From the NCBI GenBank assembly GCA_963556195.1, contig OY744520.1, forward strand, positions 154,291,607 to 154,355,606: a stretch of DNA of 64,000 bases, given 5' to 3'. Within the stretch, counting starts at the first letter, position 1. The number at the start of each line of letters is the position of its first letter. The notes under the pieces are model-generated. The model did no database searches. It saw only the letters and a list, made by a program, of their open reading frames with translations, and had not been told where the DNA came from. Origin of the DNA: Sepiola atlantica. Taxonomy: Eukaryota > Mollusca > Cephalopoda > Sepiida > Sepiolidae. This document shows positions 12,098 to 23,269 of the stretch, one piece after another. The position numbers and the translations under genes were made by a program.

Positions 12098-12846
12098 AAT
12101 AAATATTAAATTAGTAATACCTACAGACGCTAGTGTTTAAAGCTTATTGTTCTTATCAGTGCAGGAAAGTAACAATTTCAAAGTTTGTCTTGATGATAAC
12201 CAAGTTGCAAGTTGTACATTTATTGTAGTAGATATGTTTTATTTTGCATATAAATTCACTGCGCTCGTCGTGTCGGGTGGAGAATAATGTCTATAGCACG
12301 GCTACACTAACAGTCAATTTTTTACTGGCAACATTGTGAGTAAAGAATAACTGAATAAAAGAGTCGACATTTAACTGTTATAACCGCGAGTTACTTTCGA
12401 AAATAAAATCACAGCGTGGAAACATCGATGAAAACTCCTGCTAGTTGTTTGAATTAAATTTCAATAAAAAAAATTCAGTTTTCTATTGTCATGAACGCAT
12501 GTAAAGTATTCTGTAAAAGATAAAACATCAAGTTCGAAGTTTTATTGTGAAAATACATTTCTGCAAGGATAAGCATTATTTTTAAAATGAGCACCTTCGA
12601 AGTCTTTACCTATAAAAAAACGGTATAGTTTTGAACGGGAAATGTATTTAAAAACACTGGATAATTTTCGTCAACCGCCATAAATCAGCAAACAATAGGC
12701 AAACATTCGTAGCCTAAAAACAGTGCAATGATGTAATAGCCGCATCCAAGAGCAGGTAGGCTACTGGGATGACTAGAAATCGCATCGCATCACAGAAATT
12801 AATAACTCGTTATTTCTATAAAATCTATAATAGTGTGGTGAACAAT

Positions 12847-14235
12847 TGGCAATCAATTATCCCCCCAGTATGAAACCACCACTACGTCGCTTGCACAGCA
12901 ACGGATAAAGTTGAACTGCTTTCCCAGCGGTTTGCCCTAAACTTCGACTTGGACTCCTCAAAACTTTATTTCCCTAGTTTTCCGCTACAGACGGAAACCA
13001 CACTAGATGATCTGATTATAATTCCTTGCCATGTCCTGTCTATCATAAAACATGTTGCCATCTTAGAAGCACGTTGACCAAATCTTATCTTTGCGATAGC
13101 AATAAAGAAATCCTCTGCTGAGCTGGACTTTGTATTCTCCAAATTTTATAATAAACACGTTGCAGAATCTTGCTTCTATGATAGTTTAAAAATTGTCAAT
13201 ATGGTACCAGTTTTTAAGAACTCTGGCGAAATTATCGCCCAATGCGTCTCGTACGGCTTTCACCTAAAATCTTTGAATCATTAATCTATTTAGCGATAGG
13301 TCCTATTTACTTGCCTCCCAACAAGGGCGGCTTTCAATGTGGGGAAAATCTAGCTCCCCAAAAGAGGCACTGAATTAAAACAAAAATGAAAATTACCTAA
13401 GTCCGGAAGGATTTCTTTTTCAATGACGAGGAGAGAACATATTAAAAGATACTTGAAAATGCTAAACTACTCTTAAGCCTCAGTATGGATTTAAGCTGAA
13501 GATAGGGCGGAATCGCTTGATATACCAAAGGCCTTTGATAAAGTCCATCATAAAGGTCTTTTTGTGGAAATTAATGTGTACTGTATTACTGGACGAATAT
13601 TTAATATTTTCAGTTTCTTCTTACCTAAAAAAGTTCCAGATCGTTATCGATGACCATACATCCAAACAACATCACATTAATACGAGTGTGCCCGAAGGGT
13701 CGATACTTGAACCATTGTTATTCATGATCGTCATAAACGACCTCCGTTATGCAATCGCGTTTGAGATGGGTATATTTTCTAATTATACCACGCTCTATTC
13801 TTGACATGCGGGCTAATCGAATGCACTCACATCCAAGGCAATGGCTGAATCCTTAGTAAATGACATCAAGTGTGTAGTAAAATGGGGCCAAAAGTGGATG
13901 GTCACATTCAATACTACCAAAGACAAACTTTTTATTTTAACAATTATAAGAAACCTTTCAAACCACCGATTGTCATAACTGATTGCACCCTTCCTGCGAG
14001 TTGAACGTTCAAACTCATCGACCTAACATTCAAAGGCAATATGAATTAAGAATAAATACATGGTACTACCCAGTCCACTACAAAAGTAGCATGCTCATTC
14101 TATCGAGCTAGAACACTTCTCACGCCTTCCAGTATCCTATATTTATATAAAGTCACCATCGCCCATGCATGAAGTATTGTTGCCACATCCGAGCTGGTGC
14201 ACAAACCACTAGCCTGCCAAAAACTAGCCGAATCT
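12847..14235 (+). pseudogene. decayed non-LTR retrotransposon RT
   Basis: Reverse transcriptase ORF of a Jockey/CR1-like LINE, broken by stops and frameshifts. In order across frames: FVFSKFYNKHVAESCFYDSL (about 13125-13185), a PVFKNSGE box (about 13210), SPKIFESLI-like residues, then AFDKVHHKGLFVE (about 13530), NTSVPEGSILEPLLF (about 13680) with INDL, and a damaged catalytic box, FSNYTTLYS where the family has an F-ADD-TTLYS type motif (about 13775-13800). Next come DIKCVVKWGQKWMVTFN (about 13865) and a thumb/C-terminal part with SILYLYK (about 14130). The endonuclease domain is absent, so it is 5' truncated. The Asp-Asp pair is lost, so it is inactive. The 42.9-43.35 kb fragment belongs to the same family. 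A tail of the U2-SINE type seems to be inserted at 13318-13375. Confidence 0.85.
13318..13375 (-). repeat. U2-SINE-type tail inside the LINE
   Basis: GGCTTTCAATGTGGGGAAAA is the reverse-strand form of the TTTTCCCCACATTAACACC tail segment. It lies between two RT blocks of the surrounding LINE that are normally close together, so it is probably part of an insertion of about 150 nt. Confidence 0.45.
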
Positions 14236-15049
14236 ATCAAATAGTTGATGAGATATAGGGTGGCACATACGTACGTACGTACACACAGATAATATGATTT
14301 CATGATTGAACTTTCTGGATCTCTGGGTTGCCTTGACTAATGATGCTGAAATTCTACACACTTATAGAACCTATTAAATACAAATTTTGTGCAAAATTTT
14401 AACTAATTTGGTTTTGATTTATGATTGATCAAAGAAATGACATTTCCAGCATAGGCCATTCGTGCAGTCTATTAAGGGATAGAGCGCTCTCGCGCCTCCC
14501 TTGATATGTATTATCGTATCATAAAAGAATGTATTTTCTTCATCTTCTGTAAAAAACAAATTGTATATGTAACATACCATATTTTATAAACAACTATAAA
14601 AATTGTTTCTCCGAACATTATTTTGTTCATAAAGTATTTGATTTTGTTAAATGTTGAATTTGCTTTCTTATTGTATTATGTCATTATGATTTTGAAAATA
14701 TCAAAAATGTGTCTAATTCATGGTCTATAAAGTGATATTTATAAATTCAGTTCTTTTATATTTTTGATCACCTTTGTTTAAAGCATTTGCAAATTCATTT
14801 TCACTGAAATATTCTTTGTTTGGTTTTAGATTGTTTCATGAAACGAAGATTTCCAATTATTAAAGAAATTAAGTTTGTTTCCTTCGGTTCTAATATATTC
14901 CAGTTATGTTATGGACATACGCCATAACTACCTCTCGTGACCCCAGATGGAATCGATGTAAATTTCAAACCTGAAATGAATTAAACTTATTTGAATGTTA
15001 TAAATGTTAAAATATCTATTTTGATAACACTCTAACAAACGAACATTTA

Positions 15050-15051
<2 letters not shown>
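14236..15051. other. no recognisable gene
   Basis: This follows the LINE remnant and may include its 3' UTR. I see no poly(A) tail, target duplication or second ORF. Confidence 0.4.

Positions 15052-15113
<62 letters not shown>
15052..15113. repeat. (TA)n microsatellite
   Basis: About 31 TA units. Confidence 0.95.
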
Positions 15114-15118
<5 letters not shown>

Positions 15119-15130
15119 GTTGTCGTTTTC

Positions 15131-15718
15131 TGAGATATTGACGAATGAGCGTATTTAAATATGGAGAAACATTACGTAAATCGTTGTTTCCTTTCACCAG
15201 TGTGATGCCCAATTTGAGGAGCGTCTATATTTATCAAATATAATCATCCACAGATACGTGTTTCTCCTTTTTACAGCTGATCAGTGTGACTAATTCTAGC
15301 GTGGGATGCTTCCCATATAGGGGCCATCACACTGGTGAAAAGGAACAACTTTTCGTTCTTAGTATTTAGGTAATGTTTCCCCGTAAAACGATATTTGAAT
15401 ACGTTCATCTGTCAATCAGAATATTTATGCGCGATGTATCTCTCTCAACCGCTAGTTAGTTTTCGCAACCCAGTGCTAAGGATACCAGAAATCGGTCACT
15501 GTTATCCCGGTCTCGAATCTCGCAAGAATCAGCCCCCCCCCCCACTGATGAGTCGTAAAACTGAGATACACGTTTCTGTAGATAATTATATTTTATATAA
15601 GTATAGACACTTCCCATAGGGACATCACACTGGTGAAAGAAAACAACGCTTTCCTCTTAGCCTTTAGCTAATGCTTCCTCGTAAAACGATATTTGAAGAT
15701 GTTAATCATTCAATATCA
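15131..15718. repeat. three copies of one short repeat, one inverted
   Basis: The block CATCACACTGGTGAAA...AACAAC...GTAATGTTTCCCC...ACGATATTTGAA occurs on the plus strand at about 15309-15422 and 15610-15718, and on the minus strand at about 15131-15210. A second inverted pair around AGATAC-CGTGTTTCT lies at 15236-15270 and 15562-15596, together with a run of nine C at 15534-15543. The layout fits a short retroelement duplicated in place, or two nested insertions. No protein is encoded. Confidence 0.7.
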
Positions 15719-15754
15719 CAGAACAACAACACGCTACACGATAACATTTATGTG

Positions 15755-15756
<2 letters not shown>

Positions 15757-15807
<51 letters not shown>
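15757..15807. repeat. (TA)n microsatellite
   Basis: About 25 TA units. The mariner-type MITE begins at its right edge. Confidence 0.95.
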
Positions 15808-15810
<3 letters not shown>

Positions 15811-16177
15811 GGTGGGCCAAAATAAGGGTCCTATCTTTAAATTTGAATAACTTGAATTTGAATAACTTCCACAAAATAAAAGTTAAACTCACCAAACTTT
15901 ATGTGTGTGTAGACTGACCCTTCCGAGATATTTTGAAATAAACAAAACAAATTTTAGCCGACAAACACTTACAAAAACTAAAGTATTGTTTTTTACACTG
16001 TTTTGAGTTTTTTAAGCAAAAATAATGTTTTCTAAATGAGGGTACGTTCCTTAGGGCTAATACGGCTCATGCTTGCTTCGGAAGGGGTCCTTTACTTATT
16101 CTAAAAAAAAAAAAAAAATCAATAAATAAAAAAGTTATGAATTTTAAAAAATAGGACCCTTATTTTTGCCCACCCTG
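15808..16177. mobile_element. mariner-type MITE, 370 bp
   Basis: The terminal inverted repeats are 27 bp, from CAGGGTGGGCCAAAATAAGG at the left to the complement of CAGGGTGGGCAAAAATAAGG at the right, differing at one position. TA lies directly outside each end (15806-15807 and 16178-16179), as expected for a Tc1/mariner target duplication. The interior is AT-rich with no transposase ORF, so it is a non-autonomous copy. The nearly perfect ends suggest recent movement or purging of older copies. The surrounding (TA)n makes the exact target duplication impossible to prove. Confidence 0.88.
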
Positions 16178-17297
16178 TATATATATAATATATTAACAGC
16201 TGTTTCTTTATCATTAGGACTCACTAGTGTGGCTTAGATACAGACATCATATCAACGATACAGAGACAAGTATTGTAATCCGATTCTTTTGCTCGCCAAC
16301 TGTTTAGTAGTAAGTATTAAATAATTTTTCTTTGTTTACATTCTACGTTATTGTTTGCAGATTTCAGATGAGATATTTAAAATAAAATCAACTAACTAAA
16401 AATAACCGATGTGTTAAAACAAATGGAAGCGGGGGAGTTCAGTTTAGAAAAAAATGTTGAAATAGAATTGTACCCTTATTATTTTCCACAATATGTAGAG
16501 AATAAATGTGTAAGGATGAACAAACACAGGACTAAAACATTAAAATAAAAGTGTTATTTATCTAAAACGCTGAATGTATATTAGTCACTTCATAGGTCTT
16601 TGAAAAGAAAAGCGAGTAAAGTTTCTTTTTAACTGCAACGGTTTAATAGTAGTTGTAGCGATGTTTGAAGAAGTTATGTTTTTCTCACTGTGTGTATTTT
16701 CTGCCACGAGTTTCTGGTATTAGCTTTGTGATGTGTATACAGTATGTGGTATTAACTTAATTCGCTATCAAAGACGGTCATATAACAACTGATCTGGTTT
16801 GAGATGTTCGTTTTTATGATGACAAAGAGGTTCAAGAAAAATACTGTTGTATTTCCCACAGAGTTTTTCATGCTTGATAAACTACGTTTAATGTTTGATT
16901 ACAAAATAACAAAATGAAATATTTCAATTTGGAATATGCGCTTGCACAAAATGACTCCGTTTTTCTACGGAAATTTGGTGATTTCGACATAAATGTTTCT
17001 ACCGAATTCCGCATAGAAGTATGAATAAATAATCTTTAATTAATTAATTAAAGTATTGCTATAACAGTTCATCATTTTGATTTAACCGTAATTCTAATAT
17101 TTATATGATTTCTGTTCTATTTCTATCGACAGATATAATCATTTTACATTTTATTTTTCTCTATAAAACTTGCAACCAGCAAATCGGAAGCAAATCTACA
17201 ATGTTCCTAAAAGGAAGACAAAAAACTGATAAAAAATGGTTACTTTGTCACAAGTATTATCTAATTATATTTTAATTTTCAACGCATATAAAATAAA
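16178..17297. other. no recognisable gene
   Basis: About 1.1 kb, AT-rich. I see no coding or RNA feature. Confidence 0.45.
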
Positions 17298-17442
17298 AAT
17301 TGCTATTTCAGTACTGAAGATTTGTGATTTATCTGACAATTATGACATTGAAACAAAACATTAACATCTAACAATTCTACTTACAGTTCTCTGAAACGTC
17401 GCTACTGTGTTTCATTCCAAATCCAGTGCTTTATGCAATACG

Positions 17443-17508
<66 letters not shown>

Positions 17509-17649
17509 CGTATTGCATAAAGCACTGGATTTGGGATGAAACACAGTAGCGACGTTTCAGAGAACTGTAAGTAGAATTGTTAGATGTTAATGTTTTGCTT
17601 CAATGTCATAATTGTCAGATAAATCACAAATCTTCAGTACTGAAATAGC

Positions 17650-17653
<4 letters not shown>
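17298..17653. repeat. long near-perfect palindrome
   Basis: The left arm 17298-17446 and right arm 17505-17653 are 149 nt each and differ at about two positions. A 58-nt (TA)n tract, itself self-complementary, forms the centre. The arm carries CTGAAACGTCGCTACTGTG near 17396. It could be a fold-back element, an inverted duplication of a repeat that ends in (TA)n, or a hairpin-type assembly artefact. Confidence 0.93.

Positions 17654-17745
<92 letters not shown>
17653..17745. repeat. compound (TA)n(GA)n
   Basis: About 30 TA units followed by about 15 GA units, between the palindrome and the next repeat end. Confidence 0.95.
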
Positions 17746-17747
<2 letters not shown>

Positions 17748-17966
17748 TCAGGTTGTATATGAAAAGAAATCACAGAAAGTGCTCGATCATATAAGAGAGC
17801 TAATATAATTTATTTAGATACTGTATATTACATATTTCAGCAATGTACCGCGGTTTCATCCAAAAGGACAGATTTAGACATCTTTAGTAAATCTTCGTGC
17901 CCAGTGGAATCATCGGCAAGCTGAAATGATTGTAGACACGCCTGACAGGGAATGGCGTCAACAATG
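17742..17966 (-). repeat. CCGCGGT-family 3' end, left inverted arm
   Basis: On the minus strand it ends TTTCTTTTCATATACAACC then TGACAC at the microsatellite, like the copy at 10965-11180. From 17803 to 17966 it is almost perfectly complementary to 19425-19588, with one clear mismatch near the inner end. The two arms point away from each other across about 1.46 kb. Confidence 0.85.
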
Positions 17967-18129
17967 ACAGAAAAAACGGTGCATCTCCGAGGGCGTCCCC
18001 GAAAAAAATCCGGTGTGGGATAGTGATTAACTAGGGCTCAAGGGGGGCCTTCATTTTATTCCCTAGGAGGTTTTATTATTTATTTATTTATCTGTTAGCA
18101 AGTTTTATTTATTTATTTATTTAATTATC

Positions 18130-18605
18130 TTTTCTTTTGTAATGTTATTATCATACCTGAAAAAATACAAAAGGGGTGGCTGTATAGATTACCTTTTGAG
18201 CCTGTGAAAACTAGTGTGCTTTTTTGTTGTCGTTTTTGGGAATAAAGTTATGTATCGGATTAATTGTTCGATATAAAGCTGAAGGAGATGATTCAAATAT
18301 GTTTTTATCGACTTAACGTGGTTGTTTATCTTTTATTTATTGAAACAGTGTTTTCGTATTTTCTGTTCTTTTTGTAATGTTATTGTTATATCTGGTCTGA
18401 AAAAATACGAAAGGAGCGGCTATATAGTTTGTCATTTGGTTTGCGGAACTAGGGTGCCCTTTTGTTGTTGTTTTTGGGAATAAAATTATGTATCGGGTTA
18501 ATTGTTCTATATAGTGTTGGAAGGCATGATGCAATAATGTTTTTATGGACTTAACGTGTTTGTTTATTTTTGTTTATTGAATTGGTCTTTACGTATTTTC
18601 TAGAT
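18130..18605 (+). repeat. two diverged tandem units of about 236 bp
   Basis: Unit 1 (about 18130-18365) and unit 2 (about 18366-18605) share TTTGTAATGTTATT, CTGAAAAAATAC, TTTTTGGGAATAAA, TTATGTATCGG and GGACTTAACGTG or GACTTAACGTGG in the same order. They lie between the two 164-bp inverted arms. No ORF is present. Confidence 0.75.
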
Positions 18606-19424
18606 CTTAATGGGAAGCGATGTTTCGTTGATATGTCCCGTTTATAACCAGTAGTGTTGAAAAACAAAAACAAAAAAACGAAAAAACAAAACAAACAATA
18701 GTTATAAACGGAATGATGGGTACTATCTGTTATTTCCGTTTGAGTGGTATACGCTTAGTCTCTTTATTAACGGTGTGTTTATAATATTAATATTATATTT
18801 GTATTTATATTTAGTGTAAATTCATTAAATTCCTTATCTTGTTATTTCACTCGTCCATGCGCACCGGCAAATAAACCTATATACACAGACGAGCATGGAA
18901 CCACAAACTATACACATCTGCACATGCGTGCATGTACACACATCTTCGCTCACATGTACGGGGGGTTATTAATTTAATATTTTTTATTTTTTGTGTTTTA
19001 AATTTAATTTTTTATTTATTTTATTAATATTATTTTATATTTTATATTTATTAATAATCTGTTTCTATACATACACACGCGCACTCGCATGCATGCTTGT
19101 ACACACATCTGGACGTATACGTATGCCTGTACATTCATCTTCATTTATACAGGGGTGGGCGGGTGATTTGAGAATCTATTATATGGATTGTATGAAGCGG
19201 GGGTGGGTGGGGGGTTTAGGGGTTAAGGAAACTTTGTGGTGAATCTGTAATCTCATGATAGGAGGGTCACGTGGAGATGGGGTATCTGCTGGTAAATGTA
19301 TAATCCGCTGTGGGTGGGGGTTAGTTCTGATGTGATTATATGTGATGACAGGGTGGGGTGTTTATTGATGAATGTTTTATCTGGGTTAGGACAAGGTTGT
19401 ATCAGGGTACCCTCCTATCATGGG
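18606..19424. other. centre of inverted structure; no gene
   Basis: T-rich and G-rich blocks (GTGGGTGGGGGG around 19205) with no coding similarity. It is bounded by the inverted arms described at 17742 and 19425. Confidence 0.4.
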
Positions 19425-19588
19425 ATTATTGACGCCATTCCCTGTCAGGCGTGTCTACAATCATTTCAGCTTGCCGATGATTCCACTGGGCACGAAGATT
19501 TACTAAAGATGTCTAAATCTGCCCTTTTGGATGAAACCGCGGTACATTGCTGAAATATGTAATATACAGTATCTAAATAAATTATATA
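19425..19588 (+). repeat. CCGCGGT-family 3' end, right inverted arm
   Basis: This 164-nt arm contains GACGCCATTCCCTGTCAGG, GATGAAACCGCGGTACATTG and ATATACAGTATCTAAATAAA. It complements 17803-17966. Together they either flank a 1.8-kb element with long terminal inverted repeats or are two opposed copies of one retroelement tail. Confidence 0.85.
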
Positions 19589-19631
19589 TATATATATCAT
19601 TTCATTTTCTTCAAGTATGCTTAGAATTTTC

Positions 19632-19635
<4 letters not shown>

Positions 19636-19699
<64 letters not shown>
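19636..19699. repeat. (TA)n microsatellite
   Basis: About 32 TA units. A short (TA)n lies also at 19584-19600. Confidence 0.95.
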
Positions 19700-19700
<1 letters not shown>

Positions 19701-20340
19701 CCGTAGCACAGCGCCAGAACTTCGAAACAAGAGTATGACTGGTGAAGAATATATTTATACGTACGTAGACTTTAACCCAAGAATTCTTCAACATGAAACT
19801 TGAGGTGAACATAAATGAATATCTATAGGAATTGCTGAATACAAAACAATTATAATTATAATGCAATTCGGATTTATTAAATAGAGAATTTCCGTGTGCA
19901 ATTGTTAGGTTGCGCTATAAAGGTCTGTACATTTCCTTCCATAATTTCAAGCACAATGTGACACGAGGTCGGTTAAAAGTGTGAAGTTCACCTACAGCCC
20001 CGCTAATTAAAAGAGACACTTTGGACAGGTTCCAAAACAGCTGTGAATAAACTTCTATTGTGAAAGCGCCTTAGTCGACCGGCGATGAACCAATCTCACT
20101 TCCTAAAAGAGTAGAAAATATGGAGTAACCCCAGCGCCATTTAAACATCTGTGAGTATTGCCCCCTGAGACAAAATAGGTAACATCTATACTGAACCAAG
20201 TCTGAAGTCTACGTTTTTAAAAACTGAACGAGCTAGCAAGTCCGTGAAATCTCGTGAGCTATCTTTCCTTCTATATGGCTGTTTTTGGAGGAGTTTTTAA
20301 TCTTGACATCCTACTTAATATTTCCACAACTGATGAAATC

Positions 20341-20343
<3 letters not shown>
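19700..20343. other. no gene; possible short SINE tail
   Basis: GACACGAGGTCGGTTAAAAG at about 19960-19980 resembles the minus-strand U2-SINE tail. Otherwise nothing is recognisable. Confidence 0.35.
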
Positions 20344-20409
<66 letters not shown>

Positions 20410-20437
20410 TTAAAGTTAAATAAATCACATAATAACC

Positions 20438-20481
<44 letters not shown>
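20344..20481. repeat. two (TA)n tracts with 33-nt spacer
   Basis: TA runs at 20344-20406 and 20440-20481. The right edge marks the 3' boundary of the Penelope-like element. Confidence 0.95.
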
Positions 20482-20482
<1 letters not shown>

Positions 20483-20625
20483 TATGCAAGCGTCGTAAAG
20501 ACCATGGAGTTTTCTCTCTTCACGATCTTTCTTGTCAATTTCTCGACGCAGCGAGAGATTCTCCTTTTTTCAGGTGTTTATTGGTGGAGTATGGCACCTA
20601 ACGTTGTATCATGCGCCATTTCTCT

Positions 20626-20658
20626 AGCGCTTTCGGTCTCGCGACCGTCTTCTTGAGG
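20626..20658 (-). other. hammerhead-like motif after the Penelope ORF
   Basis: On the minus strand: CTCAAGA, then GAC, then GGTC-GCGA-GACC (a perfect 4-bp stem closed by a GNRA loop), then GAAAGCGC. It differs from the CTGANGA consensus at one core position (G to C). Hammerhead motifs are known from the terminal repeats of Penelope-like elements, and the position about 175 nt past the GIY-YIG stop fits that. Confidence 0.55.
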
Positions 20659-20762
20659 ATGTGTCTTATTGTTACTAAGAGTCGTATTTATAGTTTCATT
20701 ATTAGTTATATATCTATTAATTTACATATGTATACACATATATATATTATTTATTTTTATTT

Positions 20763-20763
<1 letters not shown>

Positions 20764-20819
<56 letters not shown>
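20764..20819. repeat. (ATT)n microsatellite
   Basis: About 18 ATT units just downstream (minus strand) of the GIY-YIG stop codon. Confidence 0.95.
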
Positions 20820-20825
<6 letters not shown>

Positions 20826-21561
20826 TAAAACTCATAGGGCGTTAGTATCAGTGGTGAATGCTATTTTATTAATTATGGGTTGTAATTTTTTTATGTGTAG
20901 GGCTTCGAAGATTTTTAGTCTGTTCGTGCAGTTGTTTTTATGTATGATCTTAGTATTAGTTGTTAATATTTGTCTTAGTTTGGTTGATTTTATGCTTTTA
21001 TTGTCTGTGGTAATGTGTCGCTGGATGGCACTAGTATCATTTAAGTGATGGGTAAGGCGTCGGGAGAGGGTTGTAGTTGTATGACCAATATAAGAAATGT
21101 GTTTGTCTGTTTGGGTCTTGGAGAAACATTCCTCGAATGGGCATTGGAGCAAATACAGTACGTTTGCTTAGTTTAGGGGGAGTTAGTAGTGTTATTATCT
21201 TTGATTATTAAGTTAGAGGTTTTGAATTTTGTGTAGTAAATTATTAGTTTTATTTTTTGTTGTTGGTCGGTGGGTTTAGTTTGTTTGTTTATTATGTTAG
21301 TTATAGCTTTTTCGTCGAGTTTGTAGTTAGAATGCATTTGGTTTGTATAGCACAAGGAAAGAGTGTCGTTTTTATTGTGCTTTTTTGTCTGATTCTTTTA
21401 ATGTAGGGAGGTTAAATATAGTTTTATTTGTTGGTCTACAATTCCGTTGGAGAAATTGTTATTTACTAGGGTTTGTTTGATGTTGCTTATTTCTTTGTAG
21501 AATATTTTTTGGATGAAGACATCGTGTGTGCGCGGTAGATAAGGTTTTTTTATGAAGGCAG

Positions 21562-21562
<1 letters not shown>

Positions 21563-21613
<51 letters not shown>
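21563..21613. repeat. compound (TA)n(TG)n
   Basis: About 14 TA then 11 TG units. It truncates the Penelope-like element on its 5' side. Confidence 0.95.
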
Positions 21614-21659
21614 ACAAATTAAATGGAATAACATGAAGAGTGAGACAGTAAACACAAGT

Positions 21660-21904
21660 TAGTAATACCCTTTTTATAGGATAGACCTCCCATTGTTTTC
21701 ACTTGAATCCAGGAAAGCTGGGGGTGTGAGTCTTCATCTAATCTGTTTCATTAAATTTGACGGACATTAAGTTTGGTTATTTAGTTTGTTGATCATACGT
21801 TTAATGGAGCAAACACCTATAATAAATGTCTCTTTGGTTTTTACTATGCCATTGCCCGTGATGCTATTTTGCTCAACCCGGCAAACACCGGGTAACCCTG
21901 CTAG
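21660..21904 (+). mobile_element. probable Helitron 3' end
   Basis: ACCCGG at 21876-21881 and CCGGGT at 21888-21893 form a 6-bp stem with loop CAAACA. Seven nt later comes CTAG (21901-21904) followed by T. A short GC-rich hairpin about 7-12 nt before a terminal CTRR is the Helitron 3' signature. No Rep/helicase ORF is seen and I could not fix the 5' TC end, so the left boundary is a guess. It is presumably a non-autonomous copy. Confidence 0.55.
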
Positions 21905-21924
21905 TATTTAATAAAATTATGAAG

Positions 21925-22440
21925 TGATAGCGAGATAGAGGTAGAGAGATAAAACAAAAAAAAGAAAAGACAGAGATATTTAGGATAGAAGGAGAAGAGA
22001 TAGAGTGAAAGAAAGAGAGAGAGAGAGATAGAGCGAGAGAGAGTAAAAAAGATGTAGAGAGAGAAAAAATATAGTTAGAGAGGAGATGAAAGAGGAAGAC
22101 AGACAGAACAAACGATTCTCAGAGGGAGAGAGAGAGAGAGAGAGATAGAGAGAGAGTATGAGAAGAAGAGGATGGGCGAGTGGGGGAGAGAGACAGCGAA
22201 AGGAACAGAGCTGACAGAGAACGAGTTTAAAGAAATACGTGTGAGAGATACAATGAGAGAGTGAGTGAGATTACATACTACAGAGAGAGGTAGAGGCAGT
22301 CATACTGCGTGCTATAGAGAGAAAAAAGAGAGAAGGAGGAATATAGAAATAGAGATATAGAATAAGAGAATAAGCAAATGCGGAAAGATAGAGGAGGGAG
22401 AGAGAGAAAGAGAGGGGCAGAAAGGCGGTGCAGGTAAAAA
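21925..22440 (+). repeat. 500-bp polypurine tract
   Basis: The plus strand is overwhelmingly A and G, with many GAGAGA runs and only isolated pyrimidines. Such strand asymmetry can favour triplex DNA. No coding content. Confidence 0.85.
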
Positions 22441-22723
22441 GTGCATTGTTAAGTGGAAACCACGAAGTGAGTTAATGTTATGAACAAATACGCGTTCATC
22501 TTTTTGTGTTTCTTGTCGACAACGCGGTTGCTGGTATTGTTTAAATAAATCAAATCATTTTTTGGTTTCTCTCGTTTTTCTAGAAAATACTAAAAGCAGT
22601 CGCAACGCAGATAACGAGAACATACTGAAAAATGGTCTCATCACACATCATTCTTCAAGTACTATTTTTTGTTCTCTCTCTTCCCCCCCCTCTCTGTCTC
22701 TATTCTACACTCACACTGACACC

Positions 22724-22763
<40 letters not shown>

Positions 22764-23269
22764 TGCACGTCTTCTGTTGTGCTTAATGTATCTGGGCATA
22801 ATTTATTTGAGTATTTCGCTTTACCGTTTTTCAGTTTTCGTTAGTGTCTTTATCTCATACACGATGGCTGTACTCTTGTGATTTGAGTACTACAAGCTAT
22901 GAAGCCGTTAATGTGCGCATTTTTCTATATATGGCCAGCTCGCTTTTGCCACTGACAAACGCTTTTACAACGACACACAGACAATTTGATAATAAAAAAA
23001 AACATATTGAAAATAGTTGACGCACCATCATTGAACAGCAGAATTCAAGTTTTTTCTCGGAGGTTTTCTTCTCCTAATGTAGTTGTATTTCCCAATGCCT
23101 TAGTCTATGTAACCTATTGCAAAGAGGAGAAAAAAATGATTCATATATGTTGTGGACGTGTAAGGGGTCCGAAAAAAAGACACGAACTTGGGATTAAGTG
23201 AAACAAAGTATATGGAAGAAAGTATAAATGCAGCATATAAAGAGAGTGGTTGAACGTCTGTCTGACTGA
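22441..23269. other. no gene; (TA)n at 22726-22761
   Basis: Contains a run of eight C at 22685 and a short (TA)n. The part from about 22980 may be the 3' LTR of the Gypsy remnant to its right, but I cannot define its end. Confidence 0.35.

Larger units (their letters stand above)
20482..21562 (-). pseudogene. Penelope-like element, RT end plus GIY-YIG
   Basis: Read on the minus strand from 21562: an RT thumb-like stretch (EISNIKQTLVNNNFSNGI, about 21440-21500), then a linker segment (NQMHSNYKLDEKAI near 21320), then the GIY-YIG endonuclease ORF at 20832-21152. That ORF opens with a Cys-Pro-Phe lead and carries the YIG motif (SYIGHTTTTLSRRLTHHL) and a conserved tail (IFEALHIKKLQPIINK); it stops at 20832. 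The three blocks lie in different frames, so the gene is broken. The order RT then GIY-YIG is diagnostic of Penelope-like elements. Both edges touch (TA)n microsatellites. An (ATT)n tract and a hammerhead-like motif follow the stop codon. Confidence 0.88.
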
